DNA of 64,000 nucleotides from Nemophila menziesii (Eukaryota; Streptophyta; Magnoliopsida; Boraginales; Hydrophyllaceae), in contig JARWIR010000008.1 of the NCBI GenBank assembly GCA_029959085.1, positions 9,176,001 through 9,240,000 of the forward strand. Reading direction: 5' to 3'. Both the position numbers and the translations under genes were made by a program. Within the stretch, counting starts at the first letter, position 1; the number at the start of each line of letters is the position of its first letter. Shown here one piece after another: positions 46,000 through 57,656 of this stretch. The notes below the pieces were generated by a model, which was given only the letters and a program-made list of their open reading frames with translations, was not told the origin of the DNA and searched no databases.

Positions 46000-46495
46000 T
46001 TTACAATACATGTGATGTGAACACGGATTGGTTATCCAAGCCGTAGAGGTGAAATCCTACCCAACTCAATGAGTGCCGGTGTATATATTTAAACCCCACC
46101 CAACCCTAACACTATATAAACCATCATTCTAGTGTTCATTGCTTAGTGATGGTTTGGGGTAGAGTACGAGTTTGGTCAAACATTGGTAAATGTGGTTTTA
46201 TTATTAGAATGATAAGAAATTTACACTATGTACATTATAAAAATAATAACTATAATAATAAGTAACATTCTGAAGTATAGGTTTGCAAGAAACGATGTTT
46301 AAAATTCAAAAACCTAAGCTAAAACTACCCTTAAATAAATACTTATATTCATAAGCTCATCAAAACTAGAAAACAACATCACATCAAGTAGATTCCAAAG
46401 TTTAAATAAAAATATTACAATTACAAATATGTAATCAATGTTGTATACACTATGTTTTTGGTGAAAAAACAATAAGACAGGTTAATAAATTGTCT
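46000..46495 (-). repeat. Copia-related LTR/leader fragment
   Basis: Aligns with 26900-27420 and 54700-55170, sharing CCAACxCAATGAGTGCxGG, CTATGTACATxATAAAAATA and AGAAAACAACATCAC phrases. It joins the gag fragment at 46503 directly, unlike those other copies, so a rearrangement fused it to gag. Confidence 0.6.
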
Positions 46496-46502
46496 AATGA
46501 AA

Positions 46503-47040
46503 TTATTTCAAGATTAATGGCAGCTTTGGGACAATGGCCAGCTCTGAGTGTACACTCGAAACTTTGTGTCCTTCTTTCCCACAATAGTAACAAACGACCT
46601 TAGGTTTCTGAATCTTACCTGAAGTTTGTTGAAATTGTTGGGATTCTTGTTTCCCCCATATTTTAATTTGTTTGAGACTTGCTGTTTTCCCTTCCCCTAG
46701 AATTTGCATTTGTTACACAAGCTTAGATTCGAGGAATGACGAGGGAAAGAAAGAGACTTATCCTTGAGTCGATTTTCTTCTTTGACTTGCATGGGGCTGA
46801 TGAGTTCTTGGAGAGTCATTTTCTTGCTTTTGTGTTTGAGGTGGTTACGGTATTCACTCCAATATGGGATAAATTTATCAAGCTTATTATTGTGTTGGAA
46901 AACATTGCACATCATCATACCTTCGGCGATTAATTCAGTGCAAAGGTTTTCTTAAAAGTGAAGTTGTTCAGTTATAGGCTTCTATTAAGTCAGTTTGAAG
47001 TTTTACCAATTCCCAGTGATATATTTGTTTGTACCGGAAA
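46503..47040 (-). pseudogene. Ty1/copia gag fragment, second copy
   Basis: Minus-strand frames read IPYWSEYRNHLKHKSKKMTL and QELISPMQVKEENRLKDK (46918-46740), then WGKQESQQFQQTSGKIQKPK and a zinc-knuckle start CYYCGKEGHK (46680-46570) whose final cysteine context is altered. This is the same gag class as 18925-20316 but truncated at both ends and frameshifted. It is bounded on the left by LTR-like DNA and on the right by the leader of the orphan unit at 47094. Confidence 0.75.
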
Positions 47041-47093
47041 TAAAAGCTCACCCTTCATTTGTTCACCAAGCCATAGACTCTCCTACATAAAGC

Positions 47094-48380
47094 ATGACCA
47101 CCCATGGAGTAGATCTTGACATATTTCTACCCTTAAGTTTGGATTTCCGACCTTATATTTGAGAAGTTTTGGTGAGTTTTGGTAAGTTTTCTTTTCTTTT
47201 ATATTAATTGTGGAAGTATGAGATGTTATGTGATTTTTATATTTTTTTTTACGAATTTGGGTTTTTTTAAGCATGATGATCATTCTTTTATTTATGGTGA
47301 ATATAGGGATCTTAAGGAATGCTCGGTGTAAAGCAGACATTATTTGAAGAAATAGTGTTGGGTGTAATTTTAAGCATGTTAAAGTTTTAGTAAAGTTTAA
47401 AGTTTTGTAGATTAATTGATAATTCTTGTAGTGTTTGTTATATTGTAATTGGTTTAAAAGAAATAAGATCTAATAGATACATGTGGATCCGAAGTACATC
47501 CTAAAAATAATTAGGATAGCAGCTTTGAACAGTAAATGTCAACTATTTTATTTTAAATTCTAGATCGATACCATTAATTTTGAACTAATTAATTATGATA
47601 TCTATAAAAAAAGGATTTAACTCGAATATAGTGTAAGCTAGTAATTAATATATTTTAATGTAGTGTGATTAATGTGATTCTCATATTTTCTACGGTCTTT
47701 TTAAACAGAGCTCATTTTTAATATTATACAATTGTGCATATGTTCTCTACTTATTTAGGAATAAGTTTAATCATAAAGTATTAAAAAACTCATTAATATT
47801 CAAGTTTTAATAATTTGCACACAGGTATATTTATATAATTATGACTTATTGTCATATTAAGAATGAGATCGGGATCATTGTTTATGGAATTTCAAATAAT
47901 CGCAGATTTGCAATTAAGAAGATATATGATGTAAGTTATTGTTATGTGATAATATTATATGTAATGTTGTATGTGCTTCTCTCTATATAACTCTTACGAG
48001 TTGTTCCAGGGAATTTTGAATATGTTATATTCATAGACATATTTGTGTATCTGTCAAATGAATTTCTATTGATGTATTAGTATGTTTTATAATGATTATT
48101 ATGTTTTTATTGTGAAAGTTTGATGCATAAATACTTTTTCAGTAATTATAAAACTAGGTGTTATAATGATGCAGCCTATTCTCAACTCAACTCTGCTGAA
48201 TTTATTGAAAACTGTCGTGAATTGGAGAAGATATTACTACCACCTTCATCCACAAGTAACAAATCTGTGGGCCCTATGAGATACGGTTTCTCTATACCAG
48301 AAAACACACTAACCGATGCTTTTGTGCATCGTCATGAAAAAACGTCTTTAGGTCCTATTTTCTTTCACCCTTCAAATTGA
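47094..48380 (+). pseudogene. Orphan two-exon unit, diverged copy c
   Basis: Leader and ATG at 47094 match the relic at 24163. The exon 2 region starts at 48175 after GATGCAG. A 5-bp duplication (CTCAA) relative to the other copies shifts the frame so that the open reading is SAEFIENCRELEKILLPPSS, TSNKSVGPMRYGFS and a different C-terminus ending at TGA (48378-48380). Between RYGFS and the end it no longer resembles copies a and b. Which reading is ancestral is unclear. It is probably a decayed paralogue. Confidence 0.3.
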
Positions 48381-48499
48381 TGCTTTTGCAAACGAATATA
48401 ACTATGTAAAGACTTCCCGTTATATCTAGAATTTTATAGAGACATTGATTCTGTAGTTTGACTACCAATGTCTGAGTATTATTTAGCCTATTACATGAA

Positions 48500-49060
48500 C
48501 ATTTTATATTTCACGCATCCTTATAAAGATTTGATGTTCATTGTGTCCAAAATAGGATTGAAATGTGAAAAGGTTGGGCCGCCGTCAATAACTCAGACTT
48601 GATGCAAGGGACAGAATATTTGATGAGCAAGCATCGGAAAGGATTTCGAAATGTCAAGTTGAAGGAAGATTTCACCGAGAGTTTGAGTAGGAACCTGCCC
48701 GTAATTGTATACAGTAGCAGAAAAATATCCCTAGCAGAATGAGCACAATAACACAATCTCTGCCCCTAAAGTGTGCAACAAGGGAACTAGAAGGGACCTA
48801 TCTGCAAATTCTAACAACAAATGAATACAGAAGTCTTGAAGCAATCAGGGGCAAGTTAGAAATGAAATGGAGAAGTAGAGATATTACATTGACAGCGAGT
48901 TCTTGGGTGAAAAAGCAAATGATTCGAAAAAAAGCGATTCTTCATCTCTATAGCATCTATCCATTGGTTCTACTTCCGCCCATACCGCAAACCGTATTGA
49001 GAGGGGAAATGCTACACATATGGAGCAACATTTGGAAATAGAGCATGTGAAACCGAAAAA
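48500..49060. other. Coding-like but unassigned segment
   Basis: Composition is richer and less repetitive than the surroundings. A 100-codon plus frame (48739-49041) includes KCATRELEGTYLQILTTNEY and GKLEMKWRSRDITLTASSWV, and both strands have several open stretches. I cannot match it to a family on either strand. It could be a decayed or captured gene fragment. Confidence 0.25.
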
Positions 49061-49183
49061 AACTATGGGGGGTATATTTAGACTAGGGACGTCTATGATG
49101 TCCTTATGATTAATTTATGGGTGATCGACTTTTGGGCTTTCGGAGACTAGTATCATCATGTCCTATAGAAAAGGTGTATCTAA

Positions 49184-49445
49184 GGCCCTGTTTGGTTTAT
49201 GAAAACATTTTCTGTTTTCGTTTTCAGAATACATTTTCAGAAAATGATTTTCGTTTTCAGTTCCAATATTTTTAGAAAATATGGAAAACGTCAATTTCGC
49301 GTTCTCTAATATAGCACTGTTTTTATTTTATTTTCCAGAAAACTGTTTTCATTTTCTTTAGCCAAACACATTTTCAGTAGCATTTTGGAAAATATAGAAA
49401 ATGAAAACGGAAAACGCCTATTATTTTCACGAACCAAACGGGGCC
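49184..49445. mobile_element. Tourist-like (PIF/Harbinger) MITE
   Basis: Terminal inverted repeats GGCCCTGTTTGGTT at 49184 and AACCAAACGGGGCC ending at 49445, flanked on both sides by TAA (49181-49183 and 49446-49448). A TAA target duplication and this terminal sequence are diagnostic of PIF/Harbinger MITEs. The 262-bp interior consists of short TTTTCAGAAAA-type inverted words and has no coding capacity. Confidence 0.9.
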
Positions 49446-50460
49446 TAACTTTTTATCCAAAGAATTCACTGAGATCATATTAATCAAAAATACCCCAAGT
49501 ATATAAAGGGAATCCAACCCTTTTCCATCCCTATTTCTATTCTGGCTTTCTCTCTGCCAACTTTCTCCTTCCTTGAAGGCAATTTCTTTCTCCTCGAAGG
49601 GCGATTTTCCGTACATAGCAATTTCAGTGAACAACTCAACAAAACTAGTATTTAAGTGAAGTTAAATCTAAAGAATCATTACAATATATGATAGCCAAAA
49701 TCCAAGTAAGAATATATGTTTGTGTTTAACAATAGAGAGTATAAATATAGATGATAGTTTCTAGTAATCTGTAGTGTAACTATGTATGCTTAATTTTTTG
49801 GCTAAATATTTGATGTTTTTATATTGTAAAATCTATTGGAAGATACGATAAAGATTGATCTTCCTTAGTAATGCAAAAGAGTAATCTCTGTGTCTTTCTT
49901 CAAAATTTGTCCTTTCTTCGTACTTCATAGCTTCATAATCTAATTCAAATATGAAAGTATATTTCACGTGTTTATGGGTTCCGTTTTACATATGTATAGT
50001 TGTGTGGAAGATTTTTAATCTGTTTTACCGCTATATATATATATTATCATTATGTATATTTTGCATATGTATATATTGATTTATATACCTATTCGAACTT
50101 GAAGAAGAATCTTATATCATGGGGTTCTGAAGTAATCACCCAAAGGCTATTTATGATTTAAAATGATATAATTTGTATGTATATGAGTTTCCATATGTAT
50201 ATTATTGTGTATTTGTATAACCATATGGATTCTATATTGTCTATAAGATGTAAATACCCTAGTTTCTATAGTTTATAATAATCTTAACAAAGCATACTAT
50301 TTTGGTTTAATTGAACCTTTACTCTCTTGTGCTATGTGAAATAACTATATATTCTAGTGAGTTCCAAAAAATAACAAAGATTTGTGAATATAGATTTCCC
50401 TAGGGGTATTTTTGCTATTCTTTTGAACATGTATTTAATACTTTCCGAAACACTCTGTTC

Positions 50461-50546
50461 ACATGCCACATGGACAAATGGTACAATTACCTCTAATATT
50501 TTCACATACCACATGGACAAATGGTAAAATTACCTCTATTATTTTC
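50461..50546. repeat. 43-bp tandem repeat, two units
   Basis: Units 50461-50503 and 50504-50546 share ACATxCCACATGGACAAATG and GGTA(C/A)AATTACCTCTA, with three or four differences by eye. Confidence 0.9.
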
Positions 50547-51089
50547 TCTTGATTATGTACATATATAAACATTATTCTTTTTGTTGTTCAAGGATTGCTG
50601 GAGGATTGCTTTAATGTCCGATATAGATGATAGTATCACACATATGCTAAATTGGAGGTAAATTTGTAACTTTTTCGCATATAATCATGAATTAACTTGT
50701 TAATGAACACCTAGGTAAAAGTAACTCATGCCGATCAAATGAAAAAAAAAATTCTATTGTTTTCTTATATAACCATGTCTGACGCATATCAATTGTAAAA
50801 AAGTCAATTGATATGGCTGTAAATTTCACCCTAGTCTATGTTTTGAACGTTCACCTAATATAGTTTTGAACCCTTTCAATAATTCATTAGTAGCTGCCTT
50901 ATAAATCATTATCAACATATTACGTAATCCATCATAGGTTTTTCGATAGCCCAGAACAACATTTAGTCCTTTATGACTCAAACATAACCAAGTACCATAG
51001 TCCAATAAACCATAAACAAATTTGATTTTCATTAGTTGAGTACAAAATTTTCATGAATGAGCTCAAATAAAGCCAAAATAAATTTGAAT

Positions 51090-51370
51090 TAATATTATGT
51101 TAAATATAGGATATAATATAATATATGTTATTTTGCTTAATATAGGACTTATAGTGTAGTTAAATAAATAATAATAATAATTTAAAGACATGTAGTACTA
51201 TTTTGCATAATATAGGGACATGTAGAGTAATTTTTTCTAAATATTACAGACATATAGTGTAATTTTTGTATAATAGGGATTTATAGTGCAACTAAATTAT
51301 AAAACAATAATTTAGGGGCATGTGGTGTAGTTTATTCATAATATAGGGCCCTAGAGTTCAATTAACACAA
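51090..51370. repeat. Degenerate repeats of the GGGACATATAGTGTAATT type
   Basis: Five or six irregular copies, about 50-60 bp apart, of a phrase like TTTTGCATAATATAGGGAC followed by ATxTAGTGTAATT. The same phrase occurs singly near 36640, 40915 and 59999 and is related to the 31-bp tandem repeat at 32942. Confidence 0.6.
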
Positions 51371-52542
51371 AATTGTTTAAAGCAACTTATATATTTTATC
51401 ATTGTAGGACATTATAGCTCATAACTTTCAGCATATATAATTGAACTTAAGCTAAAATCAAGATGTGTTATACAACTATTACCAAACACCTTAATATGTT
51501 ATTTCAACCCCATATGAAGTTTGTTAAATCAAAACCATAGGCTTCCTTTTGTTATGTTACTTTAGTTACTTATTCTTCTCTATATATTAAGTTATTGATT
51601 ATGGCTCACTTTTTAAAGTACACTGCGTTTTAAATTTTCTTTCATTGAAAATATAAAATTTCAAAAGGAGTAACAAAAGTTACCTAAAGAAAGAAAAAAT
51701 ATGGGGAATATCAACTTTATTTTATACAAACAAATAAGAAATTGTATGCTATCATCTGTTATACCTTTCTCAAGATAATAAAACTACGATGTTAGTTGTT
51801 TAAAAAGTATACGTGTTCTCAAGCTTTCAGAAAATAGTTTTTTGGCATATTTTATAAAGGTTAAATTATTTTTGGTGGATTATTTTTAATATACTAAATA
51901 CTCACTTTTTGTTTGAGGTTTTCGAAGAGTAGATTTTGAAGAAATTCTGATTAGTAATGTTTCAACTCTTAGTTGGGGAATATATTTTAATCTTTTGAGA
52001 GAGATGCAAAATTATGTCCCACAAAAAAAAAATTCAATTTTATTAATCGAATTATCTAAAACAAATACAATATTCTAAGTAGATTTGTTGCTTTCTTTCT
52101 CTTTTGTTACATATATTTTTTACTTAAACTTCATTTTATATCATATGAAAATTCTTGAGTCTTAAACGAGTCTTAACGAACTCCAAAATACCTTAATAAA
52201 ATCAAATCAGGTTTAAACAAACTTTAACGGACATGATAAATATTTTCAATTTTTGGTTGGAAAAGGTATTACAAACGAATAGAGATTTGGTCAAGCTCAA
52301 GCTTTAAAAAAATTTACAAGGAAAATCTAAACTAATTTAGTGTGTCATAACTAGAGGCCTGCAACAAACTAAATAGACATTAGGAAATTAAATAACATAA
52401 TATTTTTTTTAATTAACACAGAAGCCCTATATTCAATTTTATGTATGAACAACCTATATTATGAAGTAAATCAAAGAGGTTTGGCAAACTAGGAAATAAG
52501 AATGATATAAGCTTTGATTGAAATGAGAGTAAAGAAGCATAC

Positions 52543-52620
52543 CTGACCGACGATAAAGAGTTGTTGGAAGTGGCAACGGATAACATTTATAGAAGTGTAA
52601 GGTGGGAGATCTTGGCTCAT
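52543..52620 (-). other. Isolated exon-like frame with start and donor
   Basis: On the minus strand an ATG at 52620 opens 26 codons, MSQDLPPYTSINVIRCHFQQ and six more, ending exactly at CAG/GTATGC. I find no matching second exon and do not recognise the protein. It may be a first exon, a captured fragment, or chance. Confidence 0.2.
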
Positions 52621-53156
52621 CGGATGTGCGAGAAAATATTATAGCCTCCTGTTTTTATTTATATTAGAGTGTATTCCATCTGGTAATTCTATGTGTGTTT
52701 TGATTATATAATCAACAGTCAAAGTGATGAAGGGCGTAGGGACATAATAGAATGGACCCATATTTAATCAAATGTTAGAAAGACAGGGGAATTTAGGAGA
52801 TATTTTAGGTTACTGATCTGATTTGAACAATTCAATTTTTTGTTTAAAATAGATCTAAAGGCTAAAAATTATATAAAATAAATTAAAAACTAAAAAAATA
52901 TAGAGAAAAATCGAAGATATTTTAAGGATTTTTTTTCTTCTCCCATATTATATAGATATTTCATATGTTAATATGATTTATCTTTATTCTTTATGGTAAA
53001 TTTTATTTTATGTCTTTATATATTATCTATAATATATGTATCTTATGTATATCCTCTAATATAGTTAAACTATGGATTGTTATATTAGACGTATCATTAT
53101 ATATATGATGTGGATGTCCGTTGATATCGCATAACTTGTTTCGTTATTGAATTATA

Positions 53157-53320
53157 GCGACGACGTTTTAACTACTTACCAACGAGAAACAGTCGCCGGT
53201 GATTTAACAACGATAGATCTGGTCGGTAAATAGTTGTCGTTGGTAAATAATAAATATTTACCGACGAAGCTACGAGTCGTCGGGAAGCTGTCGTGGGTAA
53301 ATACTCGATCTGTAGTACTG
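53157..53320. mobile_element. Short CACTA-like insertion, specific to copy 2
   Basis: A 164-bp segment with repeated ACCGACGA, GTCGTCGG and GTTGTCGTTGGTAAAT words interrupts the duplication here. Copy 1 has unrelated AT-rich DNA at 24713-24830 instead. The right end GATCTGTAGTACTG resembles a degraded CACTA terminus (complement of CACTACAGAT). The left terminus is not recognisable. GC content is well above the flanks. A small non-autonomous CACTA derivative is the best guess. Confidence 0.45.
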
Positions 53321-53879
53321 TATATATTATAAAAGTCTAACTTGTTCAAATAAAGATTTTATTCTCATTGATATGTTTTGTAATTTCACGTGAGTAAACA
53401 AAAATCAGTTTTGAAAAACTAAGAGTAAATACTTTTTGTATTATGGACATATTTTTTTACTTCACTATTGCATACAAGTCCACTAGTTACTTACACAATT
53501 TTGTATGAGCTTTATTTTTCCTTGTAAAAAGGTCCAGTTTGATATATTACTCGATCATTAATATGGTCAAGTGACTTTAACAATCATATAAGTTAATTAA
53601 TGTATATTTATAATTACTTAGAGTATTAAGTACCTGAATATCTATAATTACTTAGAATCCAAATATCTTATTTAGTTATAAAACTCTACAAAAACGGAAG
53701 TAAAAAATATTTTAATCATGATAAAATAATATGTGTAAATGATTATTCAAAAGTTATTATATAAAAGCGAGGATCTTGAATCAAAGGAAATTTTAATTAC
53801 CAACTATAAAATTTGGTTATATATAAAAAAACGCAATCAGGCTAATTTAGACCCACATGGTAAATATGAACGTATGATA

Positions 53880-53881
<2 letters not shown>

Positions 53882-53928
<47 letters not shown>
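53882..53928. repeat. (TA)n microsatellite expanded in copy 2
   Basis: About 23 TA units. The corresponding site in copy 1 (near 26183) has only about five, so the tract expanded or contracted after duplication. Confidence 0.95.
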
Positions 53929-53930
<2 letters not shown>

Positions 53931-54699
53931 TAAAAGACTTCATGTGCGTCTTAGGTAAAATAAATTTATCCATATATTTTAAGATACAAACTTCCGTCTG
54001 GAAGTCTTTTAAGAACTAAATGAGTTTATACATAAATATCAGGATATTTCCAAAAATATATTTTTATAAATTAAAGTTGATGTATATATTGTTGTTTTTC
54101 TTAGATGTTTCCATGTAGTCTATTATATATAGTTTTATGTTGTTTCGTAAGTAATTATGTGATCATAAATTATTATGTGCATATATATTTTTTAATTTTA
54201 TTTGCACATAATTCTTACTTGAAAATTATATCCATATTTTTGAAATTTGTATGAATCCATGTGTCAACATATTACTTAATTTGAACAATGATAAATCTAA
54301 TAATTATTGAGATTATGAAGATCAAGATTAAATTTTAAAATTGAACAGAGTCATTAATAAATCACACGAGGGAATGATTAATACGTGTTCCACTCTTTTT
54401 ACATTCATCAAGATTTGTCCCACATGATTATTCCGAGAATATTTTTCTAAGCAGGCACATTTAAACAGTATAATGATATTGTACTTTTTTTATCCTTCAC
54501 TTGATTTTTTTATCAAAAGGTTTTATTAAGAAAGGTTTTAACAAGATATATTTTTATGGATTGAATATAAAAGAGGATGTATTATGAATCATTATATGAA
54601 TATTTAATCAAACCCAATGATTTACAGTTCATTCCATGAAAACTAATATTTTGAGTTACGTGTTGTGTATAAATATGGATTTCTACGTTGTAATTTATA

Positions 54700-55740
54700 C
54701 TAGAGGTTCATACGAGTTGGTTATTCGACGCGTAGAATAAAATCCAACTCAACCAATGAGTGCAGGTGTATGAACTATCATTTTAGATTTCATTACTTAG
54801 TGTCGATTTTGAGTAGGGTTCATGTTTTGTCAATGTTTTTTTATTATTAAGAGGATAAGAAATTTATACTATGTACATAATAAAAATAATAACAAAAATT
54901 ATAAGGAACACTATGAAATATAAGTTTACATAAAACCTTGTTAAAAATTAATGAACTAGTAGTACTAAGCTAAGATTACCCTCAGATAAGTACATATATT
55001 CTTAAGTTCATAAAAATTAGAAAACAACATCACAATTGCAAGTATTTACCAATGTTCAATTCAAAATATTACAATTACAAATGTGTACTTAGTGTTGTAT
55101 ACACTATACTGTTGGTGAAATAACAATTACGCTGATTAATAAAAATGGTTTGATAAAATTATTTCAAAATTGTAAAACTACAACTATTACACGAAAATAA
55201 AAATGGATTACAATAAATTATACTGAATTCCTAGAATAAAAGTTATGATTAAAGCTTGTGTTAAAAGAGATAATATGGATGTATAGGTATCTCTAACAAT
55301 GTTTTACTACTCTTTATGCTCAAGAATTGTTTATGCGGCAGAAGAGAGTTTTTTCTGAATTCTAGTTTGTGAGGTTTGTTAATAACTGTGGCTTTTTATA
55401 TATCATAAAGTCAAACATTTGAAATGTTACAGAAACTTAAAATTCTTCAATAGACCTATGAAGTCTTCTAGTAGTTGGTTGATGAATGTATTGGGATAAA
55501 CTTGACCAACTATTATATAACTTCCATAACAATCGAGTCATTAATTGTGGATGTTTCCGATGTTGGGATAAATCCATTCAAGTCCTTGTTAATATAAGAG
55601 ACCAAGGACTAGTATAAATACTAGCTAAAAAATTTGGTTTTATTATTATTTTTAACTCCCGAAGTCTCCCCCGCAACCATACCACGCAACCAGCTATGTT
55701 GTTGGTGTCGGGCCGGATGGGGGGTGGTGGTGCACACGTC
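54700..55740 (-). mobile_element. LTR-like block (copia-related), copy 2
   Basis: Duplicate of 26900-28060, slightly shorter: the segment around CTTCCACAATCGTCACATTG in copy 1 is missing. It ends in a GGTGGTGGTG-rich stretch near 55725. The same uncertainties apply. Confidence 0.35.
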
Positions 55741-57064
55741 AGGGTCTTCCCGTTTTCCTTTAGTCTCCATAGTGTTATAGTTTTTGAAATAGATAGGAGT
55801 ACTATTTATTTTTCCCCTTCTCTATTTGAAATGTGGTTCTTTTTACAAAAAAAAAAGTTTGTCCACTTCTACCAAGAGCATGAATAGATTATTAAATAAT
55901 AAAATCTATTTTCTCTTAATAATTCCAACATATACATGATCATATGGACAAAAATTAAAATGTTTATTGAATGTTCTTGTGTTTGAGTCTTCGAGGCCAT
56001 TTTAAATTTCTGCTTATGCTTTTAATCATTGTATAAAACAAGGTGTTTAACATAATAAATAGTATCTATCGAACACAGATTAATTGTCTTAATGTTAATG
56101 GGAAGTTAATGAGCACACGTTTAGAAATGTATGGAATTCGAATATAAAGGTAGAAACAAAACATATTGAATATTAAATAAAGTTAACTAATACTTCAATG
56201 ATGACTTGCATGTGCTTCAAGACCTACCATATAAATGAAAGGTGACGCCACATATTCAATCAACTTAAAAAATGGTGCATAACATAACTAGTTATTAGAT
56301 TTCTTAAGAGTACAAAATTGCTCAATGCCAACTCTTTTAGATTAATTACAGTATTTATCCTAATATTGTGCAAAATAGACCAATACATTACATATGCCCA
56401 TTTTATTTCAATACATTGGACATTTGGTTCTTGTTGACTTTGTTTATTAGATAAGATCAAATTACAATCCCCAACCCATTAACTTGACAACATATATGCA
56501 GTAGGGTATTTATATCATCACCGTTTAAGATTTTAATAAGCCTTAGTTTAATTATCTTCATTGTCTCTGTCTCCATAGGTGTTATGGACATTAAATACTT
56601 TCAAATACAAAATTACCAAAATGTTGACTACTCAAAAATAAACTTTCTGAATCCAACATAATTAATGAAACCAAGTGATAACATCAAATCCAGTTCATAG
56701 GAAGTTTTATGGAGACGCGAACCCAGGCACCAAAGCAATTTGCATTAAAACTGTTAATAAAATAGGTTTCTTTACAATCATGCATTGGCCAATTCTAGTT
56801 TGACTAATCTATCAATATATGATATTCCTTGTACATATTATATAGTGCATTTAGGAGAGACTCGTAATTTTAATTATATATAGTGCATATTACTTCCATT
56901 CGCAATGTGGATTATTATGAATTTCTCGGCACACATATTAGAAGAACACATATTAGAAGAAAGGGACCCGAGAACACCAAAATTCAAATTGCATGTTGGT
57001 CCCCTCATAGTTACTTTAGGGTTTTTGGGTTTGAAAGATAATATGCGTGGAAAAAATTAACATA

Positions 57065-57292
57065 AAATGATTTTGGGGTATTTATAATGGTTTTGTAAAT
57101 TATGTACGTGATCCAAACCCACCAAAAAATTGTGTTTAGGAAAAACATTACCCACGGACTTTATAAAACCGAATTTAGGTGAAATGATTTTGGGGTTATA
57201 ATGGTTTTGTGGATCCGGTAGGTGATCCAAACCCACTAAAAAATTATTTTTGGGTCCAACATTACCCATGGATTTTATAAAATAAAATTTTA
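57065..57292. repeat. 117-bp tandem repeat in copy 2
   Basis: Units 57065-57181 and 57182-57292 share AAATGATTTTGGGGT, TAATGGTTTTGT, GTGATCCAAACCCAC and CAACATTACCCA words. Copy 1 has a single shortened unit at about 29880-29955. A 110-codon minus-strand frame across it repeats FLVGLDH because of the DNA repeat and is not evidence of a gene. Confidence 0.85.
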
Positions 57293-57656
57293 CTGTTAGT
57301 GTATAATTGATTTTAGGGTATTTTTTTGTTGGTTGTGCAATCCTAATCCATTCATGCTCTAATATACATATATTTGTATTTTTTCTCAATTCTAGTCTCT
57401 ATGTCTCTCTCCTTATTTTCATACAATATTCTTTATTATTGACTTTTTTATTATGTTATGTAATAATGTTTAATTATTCGTTTCATTTACAACCATACAC
57501 AACTAATTTTTGTAATAATGGATGATTTGTTATTTTAGACTTTTTTGTCAAATTTTTAATATTAAATTGAAAATTTAAAATTGAGAAATATATGTTAAAT
57601 GTACAATAATATAGACGTACACTTATATAATAAATGCATTATTTTATTTTTACTTG

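Larger units (their letters stand above)
49449..52540. other. AT-rich intergenic stretch
   Basis: No gene recognised. It contains a 43-bp tandem repeat (50461-50546) and a cluster of degenerate repeats (51090-51370), both listed separately. The short frames here look like chance. Confidence 0.5.
53032..57656. repeat. Segmental duplication copy 2, part A
   Basis: Direct-orientation copy of 24592-30363. It joins at 57651-57656 (TACTTG) straight to the equivalent of 37557, so the 7.2-kb segment of copy 1 is absent. It includes LTR-like DNA at 54700-55740. No gene recognised. Confidence 0.9.

Noticed and set aside
46736..46955. Plus-strand open frames at 46736-46955
   Set aside because: Antisense shadows of the second gag fragment.
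53739..53933. 64-codon frame ending in alternating Ile-Tyr
   Set aside because: The tail is translation of the TA microsatellite, and the upstream part lies in duplicated non-coding DNA.
57057..57389. 110-codon minus-strand frame with internal protein repeats
   Set aside because: The protein repeat simply mirrors a 117-bp DNA tandem repeat in AT-rich duplicated DNA, and copy 1 of the duplication does not keep the frame.
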